Made by a program: the position numbers and the translations under genes. A model generated the notes under the pieces. It had not been told where the DNA came from and did no database searches. It saw only the letters and a list, made by a program, of their open reading frames with translations. DNA of 64,000 nt from Streptomyces sp. AV19. Its GTDB lineage: Bacteria > Actinomycetota > Actinomycetes > Streptomycetales > Streptomycetaceae. Positions 35,796-46,085 of the stretch are shown here, piece after piece (within the stretch, counting starts at the first letter, position 1; every line of letters starts with the position of its first letter). The stretch is from the NCBI RefSeq assembly GCF_015999245.1, contig NZ_JAEAMR010000016.1, positions 1 to 64,000 on the forward strand. The letters are read 5' to 3'.

Positions 35796-37633
35796 GACGG
35801 GCCTCCGGTGGTGACGGCCGTGCGTCCGGGGCGCGAGCGGAGCCAGACCTCGCAGCCGACGGTGGCGTCCAGGTCGCGCAGCGCGTTGGGGTCGGGATGC
35901 ACGCCGAGCAGCCGGGCCCGGAGGACATCGGTGTCGATCAGTCCGGCGCGGGCGAGCAGCGAGTCGTCGAACAGTTCCAGCAGGGCGGCGCGGTTGCGGC
36001 GCAGGCCGGTGTGGAATTCGGCGCTGTACTCGCCTTTGGTGGAGCGCGCCAGCACGGCCTCGGGCACGATGCCGCGCATCGCGCCGGCCAGGACGGGCTT
36101 GTAGCGGTCGGGGGCGAGGCGTTCGGCGACGCGGACGGCGAGGGCCGCCTCGACGACGCCGTCGTCGAGGAAGGGGGCGGCGTACTCCAGCCCGTGGCGG
36201 GACATGACGTGGCCGAGCTGGCGGACGCCGTACCCGCCGGCCAGGACGGAGAGGACGGCCGCGTGCTGGCCGCGCTGCCGGGCCAGCGGCGGGGTGCCGG
36301 CGGAGGCGGCCCTGCACAGGCGGTGGCGTACGGCGTGCACCGCGTCCGGCGTCGCCCAGGACGGCATGTCCTGCCGCGTGCCCCAGTCCACGGAGAATTC
36401 GGCGAGTTGCTGCCGGGAGGGGGGCGGGGCACCGGTGAGGCCGTCGGCCCAGGCGGTCAGCCACTGGTCGTAGGTGCTGCGGTCGGCGAGGCCGCGGACG
36501 ACCGGCCACAGCCGGGTGCGCTGGAAGGCGCACTGCCTGCGGAGGCGGCCGACGGCGGCGAGCGGGTCACTGCGGATGTAGTCGTGCAGGTGGGAGGGGA
36601 AGGCGGTGAACAGTTCGTCCCCGCCGACGCCCATCATGTGCAGCCGGGAGCCGCGCCCGGTCATCGACCGGGCCAGGGTCGCGAGGCGTACGGCGTCGCG
36701 GACCCAGGGGCCGGGTTCCTCGGTGGGGACGATCGCGTCGGTGATGCCGCTGTACCAGGACGGCGCGTCGGCGTTGCCGACGACGACGTGTTCGGCGGCG
36801 GGCAGCCGGGAGGCCGCGCGGCCGGCCCAGGCGGGGTCGTCGTTGTCCGGGTCCCGGCTCGCCCAGCGGAACGTGACCAGGCGCGCCGGTTCGCGGGCGG
36901 CGAGGAAGCACAGGCTGGTGGAGTCCAGGCCGCCGGAGAGGTCGGAGCTGATCGTTCCGCCGTCGGAGGTGCAGGAGCGGACCGCGGCCTCCAGCGCCCG
37001 CCGCACGGCGTGCGCCCCCTCGGCGGCCGGCACGACCGGCTCGGGAGCCCGCCACCACTGCTGCGCGCGGGCCCGTCCGTCGGCCTCGATCAGCAGGCAG
37101 TCGTGGGACCGGAGCGCATGGACGCCCTGCCACACGCACGTACGGTCCAGCGGGTGGAGCGGCGGCGAGGACAGCAGGTGCACCGCCAACTGCCGTTCGT
37201 CGACGTCGGCTTCGGTGAGCCGCGCGAGTACGGCGGACCGGTCGGCCGCGAGCGTGGCGCCGCCCACGCGGGTGTGGAAGACGCGGCGCGTCCCCGAGGC
37301 GCTGCCCCGGACGCGGACCCGCCGGCCGACGGACGCGACCACGTGGAAGCTGCCGGCCAGGCCCCGTACGGCGTACTCGGCGTCCTCGGCCTTCCGGACC
37401 CGTCTCAGGCCCACCGCCAGGGCACCGGCGGTGACCGGGCAGCGCCCGATCACCGCCAGCCGCGCCGCCCCGGCCCGGGAGGTCTTCACCCATCCGTCCG
37501 GCCAGCTGCCCAGCAGCCACGGCCGGCCGGAGTCGTGGTCGACCACCCGGGTGGCGAGAGGACGCAGGGCCCGCGCCGCGGCGAGACCGGCATCGCCGTC
37601 AGGGAGGACGGTGAACCATGCCTCGCCGGACAC
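35792..37633 (-). CDS. Lasso macrolactam synthetase (C, asparagine synthetase-like)
   Basis: ATP-dependent enzyme that activates the core Asp9 side chain as an adenylate and closes the ring with Gly1. The 613-residue protein has a glutaminase-like N-terminal domain without the Cys2 nucleophile (it begins MSGEAW) and a synthetase domain with the PPi loop SGGLDS at residues 233-238, VTFRWASRDPDNDDPAWAGR, and GVGGDELFTAFPSHLHDYI. KGEYSAEFHTGLRRNR near the C-terminus is typical of lasso C proteins. GTG start, 6 bp after the first precursor stop. Neighbours B1 and B2 exclude ordinary asparagine synthesis. Confidence 0.93.
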   Translation of the reverse strand: MSGEAWFTVLPDGDAGLAAARALRPLATRVVDHDSGRPWLLGSWPDGWVKTSRAGAARLAVIGRCPVTAGALAVGLRRVRKAEDAEYAVRGLAGSFHVVASVGRRVRVRGSASGTRRVFHTRVGGATLAADRSAVLARLTEADVDERQLAVHLLSSPPLHPLDRTCVWQGVHALRSHDCLLIEADGRARAQQWWRAPEPVVPAAEGAHAVRRALEAAVRSCTSDGGTISSDLSGGLDSTSLCFLAAREPARLVTFRWASRDPDNDDPAWAGRAASRLPAAEHVVVGNADAPSWYSGITDAIVPTEEPGPWVRDAVRLATLARSMTGRGSRLHMMGVGGDELFTAFPSHLHDYIRSDPLAAVGRLRRQCAFQRTRLWPVVRGLADRSTYDQWLTAWADGLTGAPPPSRQQLAEFSVDWGTRQDMPSWATPDAVHAVRHRLCRAASAGTPPLARQRGQHAAVLSVLAGGYGVRQLGHVMSRHGLEYAAPFLDDGVVEAALAVRVAERLAPDRYKPVLAGAMRGIVPEAVLARSTKGEYSAEFHTGLRRNRAALLELFDDSLLARAGLIDTDVLRARLLGVHPDPNALRDLDATVGCEVWLRSRPGRTAVTTGGPS

Positions 37634-37639
37634 GGGGTG

Positions 37640-37771
37640 TCAGCCCTGGGTGCCGAAGTAGTAGTAGCCCATCGAGTCGAACAGCTGCCCGTTGATGAAG
37701 CCTCGGGTCAGCTCGGTGAAGTCACCGATCTCGGCGAGGGCGGGCGGCTCGTAGATGTCCTGTCGTTCCAT
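37640..37771 (-). CDS. Lasso peptide precursor, first copy (core with D9)
   Basis: A 43-residue precursor at the head of the operon. The leader (MERQDIYEPPALAEIGDFTE, then LTR) has the same YxxPxLxxxGxFxxxT motif (Y7, P10, L12, G16, F18, T22). Cleavage after R23 leaves a 20-residue core starting G1-F-I-N-G-Q-L-F-D9 and continuing SMGYYYFGTQG. D9 is the only acid, giving a Gly1-Asp9 ring; the tail carries three consecutive Tyr plus Phe as likely steric plugs. It shares G5, F8, D9, M11 and G12 with the second precursor. ATG at 37771 is preceded by AAAGAGG; the longer upstream frame contains the palindrome and is not real. Confidence 0.9.
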   Translation of the reverse strand: MERQDIYEPPALAEIGDFTELTRGFINGQLFDSMGYYYFGTQG

Positions 37772-37872
37772 GGGAGTTCCTCTTTCCGTACCCTCGCCGC
37801 TGGCGGCTCGGGAATTGGTTACCGCAAACAGGAAATGCCCGGCGGTCAACGCACCACGCCGCGCGGCGCGCA

Positions 37873-37894
37873 TTTCCACTCCCAGGGGTGGAAA
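37873..37894. promoter_or_regulatory. Near-perfect palindrome upstream of lasso operon
   Basis: Arms TTTCCACTCC and GGGGTGGAAA flank a CA centre, giving ten paired positions with one mismatch (T opposite G). It lies about 100 bp upstream of the first precursor and 54 bp beyond the end of the preceding same-strand gene. It could be the terminator of that gene, but with no T-run and a 2-nt centre it looks more like a dimeric-regulator site controlling the lasso operon. Confidence 0.55.
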
Positions 37895-37948
37895 GAGGTA
37901 TGGAGTTCTTGGCGGACAATCGTTTCGCTTACGGCACCGTCTCAGTTC

Positions 37949-38518
37949 TCACGGCCCGATTTCCAGCTGCGTGGAGCCGGTGACTCCGCGCAGGCCGGAG
38001 CCGAGGCAGTCCGTGGGCAGCTGGCCGGACAGCGCGGGCGTGGTCCGCTGCGCGGTCAGCCCCGCGCCGCGCCCCGCGACGACCCGGCCGGTCACCCTGG
38101 TCACGAGGACTCCGGCGACGCGGAGAGTCGCCCCCTCGCCGTAGACGATCACTGATCGGGTCCCGTCGGCGTACCGCACGATCTCCGTGGGACGGGAGGT
38201 GGGTTGGGCGAGGCAGGAGGCCGTCGGGGCGACCCCGTCCAGGGAGGCGTGGGCCGGTACGGTCCGGCCGGGTGCGACGGTGCAGGAGTACGTGGCGTCG
38301 ACGTGGACACGCGTCCTGCGGGGCACGAGGGTCAGCGGCGGCTCGTGCGTGCCGTGGCTGGTGCCCGTGCACACGACACCACTTCTGCTCGCACCCCCGT
38401 CCGCCTCACCGGCCGGAGCCCATGCCGACGAAGAGCCCGCCAACACCAGGGAACTCAATGCCACCGCCGCTCTGCGTCCACCGAACACGCGCCCTCCAAG
38501 GCACTCCTGATCCACCAT
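37949..38518 (-). CDS. Hypothetical secreted protein
   Basis: A 189-residue protein with a signal peptide (RRAAVALSSLVLAGSSSAWA, cleaved near residue 33), so extracellular. The mature part is beta-rich with about four cysteines (VVCTGTSHGT, ATYSCTVAPG, TASCLAQPTS, LPTDCLGSG), likely two disulfides. RYADGTRSVIVYGEGATLRVAGVLVTRVTGRV has no family I know. Start uncertain: ATG 38518 or GTG 38488, the latter with GGAGGG just upstream. It precedes the lasso operon on the same strand, but I see no functional link. Confidence 0.65.
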   Translation of the reverse strand: MVDQECLGGRVFGGRRAAVALSSLVLAGSSSAWAPAGEADGGASRSGVVCTGTSHGTHEPPLTLVPRRTRVHVDATYSCTVAPGRTVPAHASLDGVAPTASCLAQPTSRPTEIVRYADGTRSVIVYGEGATLRVAGVLVTRVTGRVVAGRGAGLTAQRTTPALSGQLPTDCLGSGLRGVTGSTQLEIGP

Positions 38519-38687
38519 CGGCCCTGCCCTACCCGCGGCCGTTCCCCGTCAGCCCGGCTCGCGTCAGTGCACCCGCGGCGCACGCCCCGCCCCGTGCGCG
38601 GATCCCGCACCGCGCGCACCACGCGAGCCCCTTGGGGACCGGCGCACCGGGTAGGGACCAACACCTGTACAGAGAAAGGGCATTTCG

Positions 38688-39203
38688 ATGAACGGAATCG
38701 TTGCCAAGCAGCTGGTCTTCGCCGTGCTCGACACGGACGGGGACGGCGTCATCTCCAGGCACGACTACTTCACGCGGATCGACCGGCTGGCCGTCGCGAC
38801 GCGACGCGGCGAGGAGGATCCCATGGTCGTCCGCGCACGCGCGGCCGGTGAACGGGCGTGGGCGGTGATGGACGCGGACGGTGACGGCCGGATGACGGAG
38901 GACGAGTACCTGGCGTGGGTCGGCGTCGAGGCGTTCGACACCATCTGCTCGCCCGCGCTCGGCGCGCTGTTCGACCTCGCCGACACCGACGGGGACGGCA
39001 CCGTGGACCGCTCCGAATTCGTCGTACTGCGCACGGCGTTGGGCAATCCGGCCGGCAACGCCGAGGCGGCCTTCGACGCGCTCGACACCGACGGGGACGG
39101 GCGCGTCGGCCGCCACGACTACCTGATGTCGATCCGCACGCACATCGCGGGGGAACACTCGCCCGCCGGCGCGGTTCTGTACGCCACCGCCACGGCCGCC
39201 TGA
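38688..39203 (+). CDS. EF-hand calcium-binding protein (four loops)
   Basis: A cytoplasmic 171-residue calmodulin-like protein. Four canonical EF loops are visible: DTDGDGVISRHD (about 16-27), DADGDGRMTEDE (about 62-73), DTDGDGTVDRSE (about 101-112) and DTDGDGRVGRHD (about 135-146). Loops 1 and 4 end in Asp rather than the usual Glu at position 12. Loop spacing matches the Streptomyces CabB/calerythrin-type sarcoplasmic Ca-binding group. ATG at 38688 follows AGAAAGGG. No obvious client gene is adjacent. Confidence 0.92.
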   Translation: MNGIVAKQLVFAVLDTDGDGVISRHDYFTRIDRLAVATRRGEEDPMVVRARAAGERAWAVMDADGDGRMTEDEYLAWVGVEAFDTICSPALGALFDLADTDGDGTVDRSEFVVLRTALGNPAGNAEAAFDALDTDGDGRVGRHDYLMSIRTHIAGEHSPAGAVLYATATAA

Positions 39204-39209
39204 CCCGCC

Positions 39210-41111
<1,902 letters not shown>

Positions 41112-41366
41112 GGGAGCGCTCCCTCTCACGGGCGACGCGGCGCCCTGTCCCCAGGATCGGGGATCAGGGCCCCTCCCGGCAGGGCCGGACGGTGCTTCGC
41201 TAGGCCAGTCGGGGCATGCGCCCCAGGTCACCGGGTACCCGCGCCCTCGGTGCGGCACCCCGCCCCCGGACGGCCGCGCCCCGCGTGCCGCCCGCCCGGC
41301 GCTCCTTTACGGTCGAGCCGAACAGCGGCGCGGCAGCAGCGGCCGACGACGGCAAAGGAGTCCCGG

Positions 41367-41771
41367 GTGACCAGCGCCACCGAAAGTGCGGATCACGTCA
41401 GCGTCCATCTGACCGGCTGCGACGAGCGGGCCGCGGACGCGGTCATCGCCGCCCTGGACGCCGCCTTCCCCGCCGGTGCCGGCGCCCCGGTCCGGGAGGC
41501 GGCGCCACCGGGCCCGTCGAGGGCCGGGGGCCAGCCGGTCATCTGGTGCACGGAGGTCGACACCAAGGCCCGGCGGGCGGCCAGGGGGCCGTCGCCGGCG
41601 GCCCTCGGCGGCCCGGTCACGGCCGACCTGTTCGGTGCCGCCGACCCGGTGCACCAGGTCAAGGAGGAACTCGCCGCCGCCTTCGGGGTCGAGGAGCACG
41701 GCACGGTGCCGGGCGAGCACGAGCTGGAGGTGCGGCTCGTACTGACGCCCCTCGACAAGCCGTCCAAATAG
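41367..41771 (+). CDS. Hypothetical protein
   Basis: A 134-residue protein starting at GTG 41367 with a strong AAAGGAG site 6 nt upstream. VSVHLTGCDERAADAVIAALDAAFP and DLFGAADPVHQVKEELAAAFGVEEHGTVPGEHELEVRLVLTPL look like an alternating beta-alpha soluble domain, with an Ala/Pro-rich middle. I do not recognise a family. It is on the same strand as, and 241 bp before, the polyamino acid synthetase gene, and divergent from ftsH. Confidence 0.65.
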   Translation: MTSATESADHVSVHLTGCDERAADAVIAALDAAFPAGAGAPVREAAPPGPSRAGGQPVIWCTEVDTKARRAARGPSPAALGGPVTADLFGAADPVHQVKEELAAAFGVEEHGTVPGEHELEVRLVLTPLDKPSK

Positions 41772-41847
41772 CACGTAACTGCCGTATGAAATTGCACAGT
41801 TGACGAACAAGCGGTACGAGGCGGCGTGCCCGGAAGGAATCGAGAAG

Positions 41848-41883
41848 GACTCTTCCCACGTTCACGACTCTTCCCACGTTCAC
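41848..41883. repeat. 18-bp direct tandem repeat upstream of pls
   Basis: GACTCTTCCCACGTTCAC occurs twice back to back (41848-41865, 41866-41883), 130-165 bp before the synthetase start. It may be a regulator site or a neutral duplication. A TTGACG hexamer at 41800-41805 lies just upstream, but I cannot find a matching -10. Confidence 0.6.
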
Positions 41884-42012
41884 ATCCGGCGTCCCGGTCC
41901 GCCGGCCCGGCCCGAAAGGCCCCGTCCCGCGGCCTTTCCCTCCGGACCGTGTACGGCCGTACCACCGCCCGCCGGCAAAGCCGCATCTGAACTTCCGACC
42001 GGGGAAAAGCCC

Positions 42013-45000
42013 ATGGCCGACACGAGATCACCCGCCAGGACCGGGGAATCCGGGTCCGGGGCCGGACCTCCGCCCTCCGGCCCCGGCCGGCCCCCGTGCG
42101 GCGTCCGCGTCCTCGCGCAGTGCTTCGAGCGCTCCTGCGACCGCCATCCGGACGCCGTGGCCGTCGTCCACGAGGGCGAGGAGCTGACGTACCGCGAGCT
42201 CGACCGGCACGCCAACCGGCTGGCGCACCTGCTCGCCGGGCGCGGCGCGGGTCCCGGGCGCGCCGTGGGCATCCTGCTGGAGCGGTCCCTCGACCTGTAC
42301 GTGGCCCTGCTGGGCGTGATCAAGTCCGGTGCGGCGTACGTCCCGCTGGACCCCTCGTTCCCCGCCGACCGGCTGGTGTTCATCGCCGAGGACGCCGGCC
42401 TGGGCGACCTGGTGACGACATCGGGTCTGCGTCCCCCCGGCCTGCCCTGCCCGGTCCTGGAGCTGGACACGGCCGGCGACGAGGCGGCCCGGCGGCCGGA
42501 CGCCCGGCCGTGTCCGGCCGTGGACCCGTCGTCCGTCAGCTACGTCATCTACACCTCGGGGACCACCGGCCGCCCCAAGGGCGTCGCGGTGTCCCACGCC
42601 GGCATCGTCAACTTCCTCCGCGTGGTCACCCCCGTCTACGGTGTGAGCGCCGAGGACCGCGTCTACCAGGGCCTGTCGATCGCCTTCGACTTCGCGGTCG
42701 AGGAGATCTGGCCGGCCTGGACGAGCGGCGCCACGCTGGTGGCGGGACCCACCGACGGACGCCGGGCCGGCCACGAGCTGTCCGCGTTCCTCGTCGAGCA
42801 GCGCGTCACCGTACTGTGCTGCGTCCCCACCCTCCTGGCGACCCTCGACACCGACGTGCCGCTGCTGCGGATCCTGCTCGTCAGCGGCGAGGCGTGCCCG
42901 CCCGACCTGGTGCGCCGCTGGTCCCGGCCCGGCCGGCGGCTCCTCAACGCGTACGGGCCGACGGAGGCCACGGTCACCGCGACCTGCGCCGAGCTCGACC
43001 CGGACCGGCCGGTCACCATCGGCACCCCGCTGCCCACGTACACCGTCTACCTGCTGGACGACGAACTGCGGCCGGTGGCCGACGGCGAGAGCGGCGAGAT
43101 CTGTGTCGGCGGCCCGGGCGTGGCGATCGGTTACGTCAACCGGCCCGAGCTGACGGCCGAGCGGTTCCTGCCCAACCCCGTCGAACACGACCGCGCCGAG
43201 GTGCCCCGGATCTACCGCACCGGCGACCGCGGACGGTTCACCCCCGCCGGGGAGATCGAGTACCTGGGCCGGGTGGACACCCAGGTCAAGATCCGTGGTT
43301 ACCGGATCGAGACGGCCGAGATCGAGGCGGTGCTCCGCGAGGACCCGGCCGTCGAGAACGCGGTCGTCATCCCGCTGGAACGCGACGGTGTCGCCCAGGA
43401 CCTCATCGGATACGTCACCCTCACCGGGCAACTGGACGGCGGCGAGGAGGAGTTGCGCGTCCGGCTGCGCTCCGTGCTCCGGCGGAGGCTGCCCGCCTAC
43501 ATGATCCCGGCGTACGTGGAGGTGCTCCCCGCCTTCCCCCTGCTGGCCGCCGACAAGGTGGACCGCGCCGCCCTGCCCGCGCCCGTCTCGCCCCCGCTGG
43601 CCCGCCGCGACCGGCCGCGTGCCGCCCCGGCGACCCCGCTGGAGCGGCAACTCGCCGCGGCCTGGCGGGAGATCACCGGTGCTGACGAGGTCTCCGTGGA
43701 GGACGACTTCTTCTGCGACCTGGGCGGCCATTCGATGACCGCGGCCCGGCTGATGTCCCGGCTGCGGCAGCACCCCGAGCTGCGCGGTCTGGCGATGGGC
43801 GATCTGTACGCGCACCCCACCGTCCGTTCCCTCGCCGCCCGTGCCTCGGAAGCGGCGGCCTCGGAGGCCAAGCCCGGTGCCGGCTCCCCCGCCCCGCCGC
43901 CGCTGCGGCACTCCGCCGCGCGGGTGTGGGCCTGCGGACTGGCCCAGGCCGTCGGCCTGTACGTCTGGCTGCTGCTGATCGGCCTGCCCGCCGTCGCCCT
44001 GCTGTACCGGTTCTTCCGGGCCGTCGGCGCCGACGTGCGCGGGCCCGCTCCCGGCGGTCTCCTGGACCGGCTCGTCGCCCTGCCGCTCGGCCCGTTCCTT
44101 CTGCTCAACGCCGTCTGGCTGCTGCTGGTGGGCGCGCTGGTCCTGCCCCTGCTCGGCGCCCGCCTGCTGATGGCCGGGGTGCGCCCGGGCCACTATCCGC
44201 TGTGGGGCGTGACGTACCTGCGGTTCTGGCTGCACGGCAAGGTCCTGGCCTTCAGCCTGCTGCCCCTGCTGGCCGGTTCGCCGCTGCTGGCCCCCGTCCT
44301 GCGGCTGCTCGGGGCCCGGGTCGGCCGCCGCTGCCACCTGTCCTCGGTGGCCGGCCCGCCGTCCCTGGTGGAGATCGGGGACGACACGAGCATCGGCTAC
44401 GGCGTCCGTCTCCAGCCGTACGCGGTCGAGGACGGCCGGCTGCTCCTCGGGCCGGTGCGCCTGGGTGCGCGCTGTCACGTCGGGACCAACAGCGTCGTCC
44501 TGCCCGGTGCCCGCCTCGGTGACGGAGCCTCGCTGGGCGACCAGTCGCTGCTGCCGGCCGGCGGCGCGGTCCCGGCGGGCGAGCACTGGGCGGGGTCCCC
44601 CGCCGCGCGCCGCGACGCGGCGCCGCCGCTGCTGCGGGACATGGCCGCCCGGGCCGACGACCGGACCTGGTCCCCCGCCGTGCTCGCCGGGTACGTCGCG
44701 GGGGTCCTGCTGTTCGTCCTCGCGCCGCTGGCCGTCGCCGGGGCCGGTTTTGCCGCGGTGGTCTGGGCGGCGTCCCGGCACGGCTTCGGCTGGGCCGCCC
44801 TGGCGACCCTGGCGACCGGGCCGTTGGTGGTGCTGGCCACCTGTCTGCTGGTGCTCGCCGTCAAGAAGGCCGTCCTGCCGTCCGCCCGGGCCGGCATCCA
44901 CCGCGAGCGCGGTGCCTTCGGCCTGCGCAAGTGGATCGCGGACGGCGTGCTGACCATGAGCCTGACGGTCACCCACGCCCTGTACTCCACGCTCTACCTG

Positions 45001-46053
45001 GTGCCGTTCCTGCGTGCGCTGGGGGCGCGCACCGGCCGCTGGTCCGAGGTGGCCACGGTCAGCTTCGTCGACCCGGACATGCTGATCATCGGCGAGCGCA
45101 GCTTCGTCGCCGACATCGGTGTCGTCGGCCCGGCCGTCTTCCACCGCGGCCGCGTCGCCCTCGCCCCGGCCGAGGTCGGGCGGATGAGCTTCGTCGGCAA
45201 CGGCGCGCTGGTGCCCGGTTCGTGCCGGATGGCCGACAACAGCCTGCTGGGCGTCCACTCGGTGGCCCCGGAGCGGCCCGTCGATCCCGAGACGACCTGG
45301 CTGGGCTCGCCCGCGATCTTCCTGCCCCGGCGCGAGGAGAGCCGGAAGTTCCCCGCGCGGCTCACCTACGAGCCCACCCCCGGTCTGATCGCCGCGCGGC
45401 TGGCGATCGAGTACTTCCGGGTGACCCTGCCCGCCACGCTCGGCGCGCTCGGCGTCCTGGGCGCCGTGTGGGCCGCGGCGCAACTGGCCGCCGCCGGCCC
45501 GCCGGTGGCGCTGTTCCTGCTGGGCCCGGCCCTGGGGCTGGGCGCGGCGCTGGCCGTGACGCTGGCCGCGGTCGTGCTCAAGTGGCTGGTCGTCGGCCGC
45601 TACCGGCCGCGCACGGAGCCGCTGTGGAGCGTGTGGGTGCGGCGCACGGAACTGATCACCGGCCTGTACGAGAACCTCGTCGTGCCGGCCTTCGTCAACC
45701 TGCTGACCGGCTCGCCGTGGGCGGCCCCCGTCCTGCGGCTGTTCGGCGCCCGGATCGGCCGCCGGGTGTGGCTGAACACCACGTACCTCACCGAGTTCGA
45801 CCTCGTGGATGTCGGGGACGACGCGGCGGTCGGGGAGTTCACCTCCCTGCAGACGCATCTGTTCGAGGACCGGGTGATGAAGATGTCCCGGGTCCGCGTC
45901 GGGGCCGGTGCCTCGGTGGGCATGCGCTCGGTCGTCCTCTACGACGCCCGGGTCGGCGCCGGGGCCGGGGTCGACGCCCTCTCGCTGGTCATGAAGGGCG
46001 AGCGGCTGCCCGACCGGACCCGCTGGCGCGGCATCCCGTCCCGTCCCCGCTGA
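42013..46053 (+). CDS. pls: Pls-type polyamino acid synthetase (membrane NRPS)
   Basis: A 1346-residue single-module NRPS of the epsilon-poly-L-lysine synthetase type. Residues about 30-540 are an adenylation domain (YTSGTTGRPKGV, AYGPTEATVT, YRTGDRGR, catalytic Lys515 in AADKVDR). A thiolation domain follows (DLGGHSM, Ser574). The remainder is about six transmembrane helices interleaved with three tandem acetyltransferase-like domains rich in left-handed beta-helix repeats (IGDDTSIGYGV, VGNGALVPGSC, VGDDAAVGEF), which link activated monomers. My hand-derived specificity code is DFECLSAVTK, with an acid at position 239 as expected for a basic side chain. No condensation or thioesterase domain. 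Next two genes supply diaminobutyrate. Confidence 0.92.
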   Translation: MADTRSPARTGESGSGAGPPPSGPGRPPCGVRVLAQCFERSCDRHPDAVAVVHEGEELTYRELDRHANRLAHLLAGRGAGPGRAVGILLERSLDLYVALLGVIKSGAAYVPLDPSFPADRLVFIAEDAGLGDLVTTSGLRPPGLPCPVLELDTAGDEAARRPDARPCPAVDPSSVSYVIYTSGTTGRPKGVAVSHAGIVNFLRVVTPVYGVSAEDRVYQGLSIAFDFAVEEIWPAWTSGATLVAGPTDGRRAGHELSAFLVEQRVTVLCCVPTLLATLDTDVPLLRILLVSGEACPPDLVRRWSRPGRRLLNAYGPTEATVTATCAELDPDRPVTIGTPLPTYTVYLLDDELRPVADGESGEICVGGPGVAIGYVNRPELTAERFLPNPVEHDRAEVPRIYRTGDRGRFTPAGEIEYLGRVDTQVKIRGYRIETAEIEAVLREDPAVENAVVIPLERDGVAQDLIGYVTLTGQLDGGEEELRVRLRSVLRRRLPAYMIPAYVEVLPAFPLLAADKVDRAALPAPVSPPLARRDRPRAAPATPLERQLAAAWREITGADEVSVEDDFFCDLGGHSMTAARLMSRLRQHPELRGLAMGDLYAHPTVRSLAARASEAAASEAKPGAGSPAPPPLRHSAARVWACGLAQAVGLYVWLLLIGLPAVALLYRFFRAVGADVRGPAPGGLLDRLVALPLGPFLLLNAVWLLLVGALVLPLLGARLLMAGVRPGHYPLWGVTYLRFWLHGKVLAFSLLPLLAGSPLLAPVLRLLGARVGRRCHLSSVAGPPSLVEIGDDTSIGYGVRLQPYAVEDGRLLLGPVRLGARCHVGTNSVVLPGARLGDGASLGDQSLLPAGGAVPAGEHWAGSPAARRDAAPPLLRDMAARADDRTWSPAVLAGYVAGVLLFVLAPLAVAGAGFAAVVWAASRHGFGWAALATLATGPLVVLATCLLVLAVKKAVLPSARAGIHRERGAFGLRKWIADGVLTMSLTVTHALYSTLYLVPFLRALGARTGRWSEVATVSFVDPDMLIIGERSFVADIGVVGPAVFHRGRVALAPAEVGRMSFVGNGALVPGSCRMADNSLLGVHSVAPERPVDPETTWLGSPAIFLPRREESRKFPARLTYEPTPGLIAARLAIEYFRVTLPATLGALGVLGAVWAAAQLAAAGPPVALFLLGPALGLGAALAVTLAAVVLKWLVVGRYRPRTEPLWSVWVRRTELITGLYENLVVPAFVNLLTGSPWAAPVLRLFGARIGRRVWLNTTYLTEFDLVDVGDDAAVGEFTSLQTHLFEDRVMKMSRVRVGAGASVGMRSVVLYDARVGAGAGVDALSLVMKGERLPDRTRWRGIPSRPR

Positions 46054-46085
46054 CCCACAAGCCCGTCGATGCCCCGGAGATGCCC

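Noticed and set aside
35792-37633. Ordinary glutamine-dependent asparagine synthetase
   Set aside because: The N-terminal Cys2 is missing and the gene is coupled to an RRE protein and transglutaminase-like protease with lasso precursors.
41848-41883. CRISPR repeat pair
   Set aside because: Only two copies, directly abutting with no spacer.
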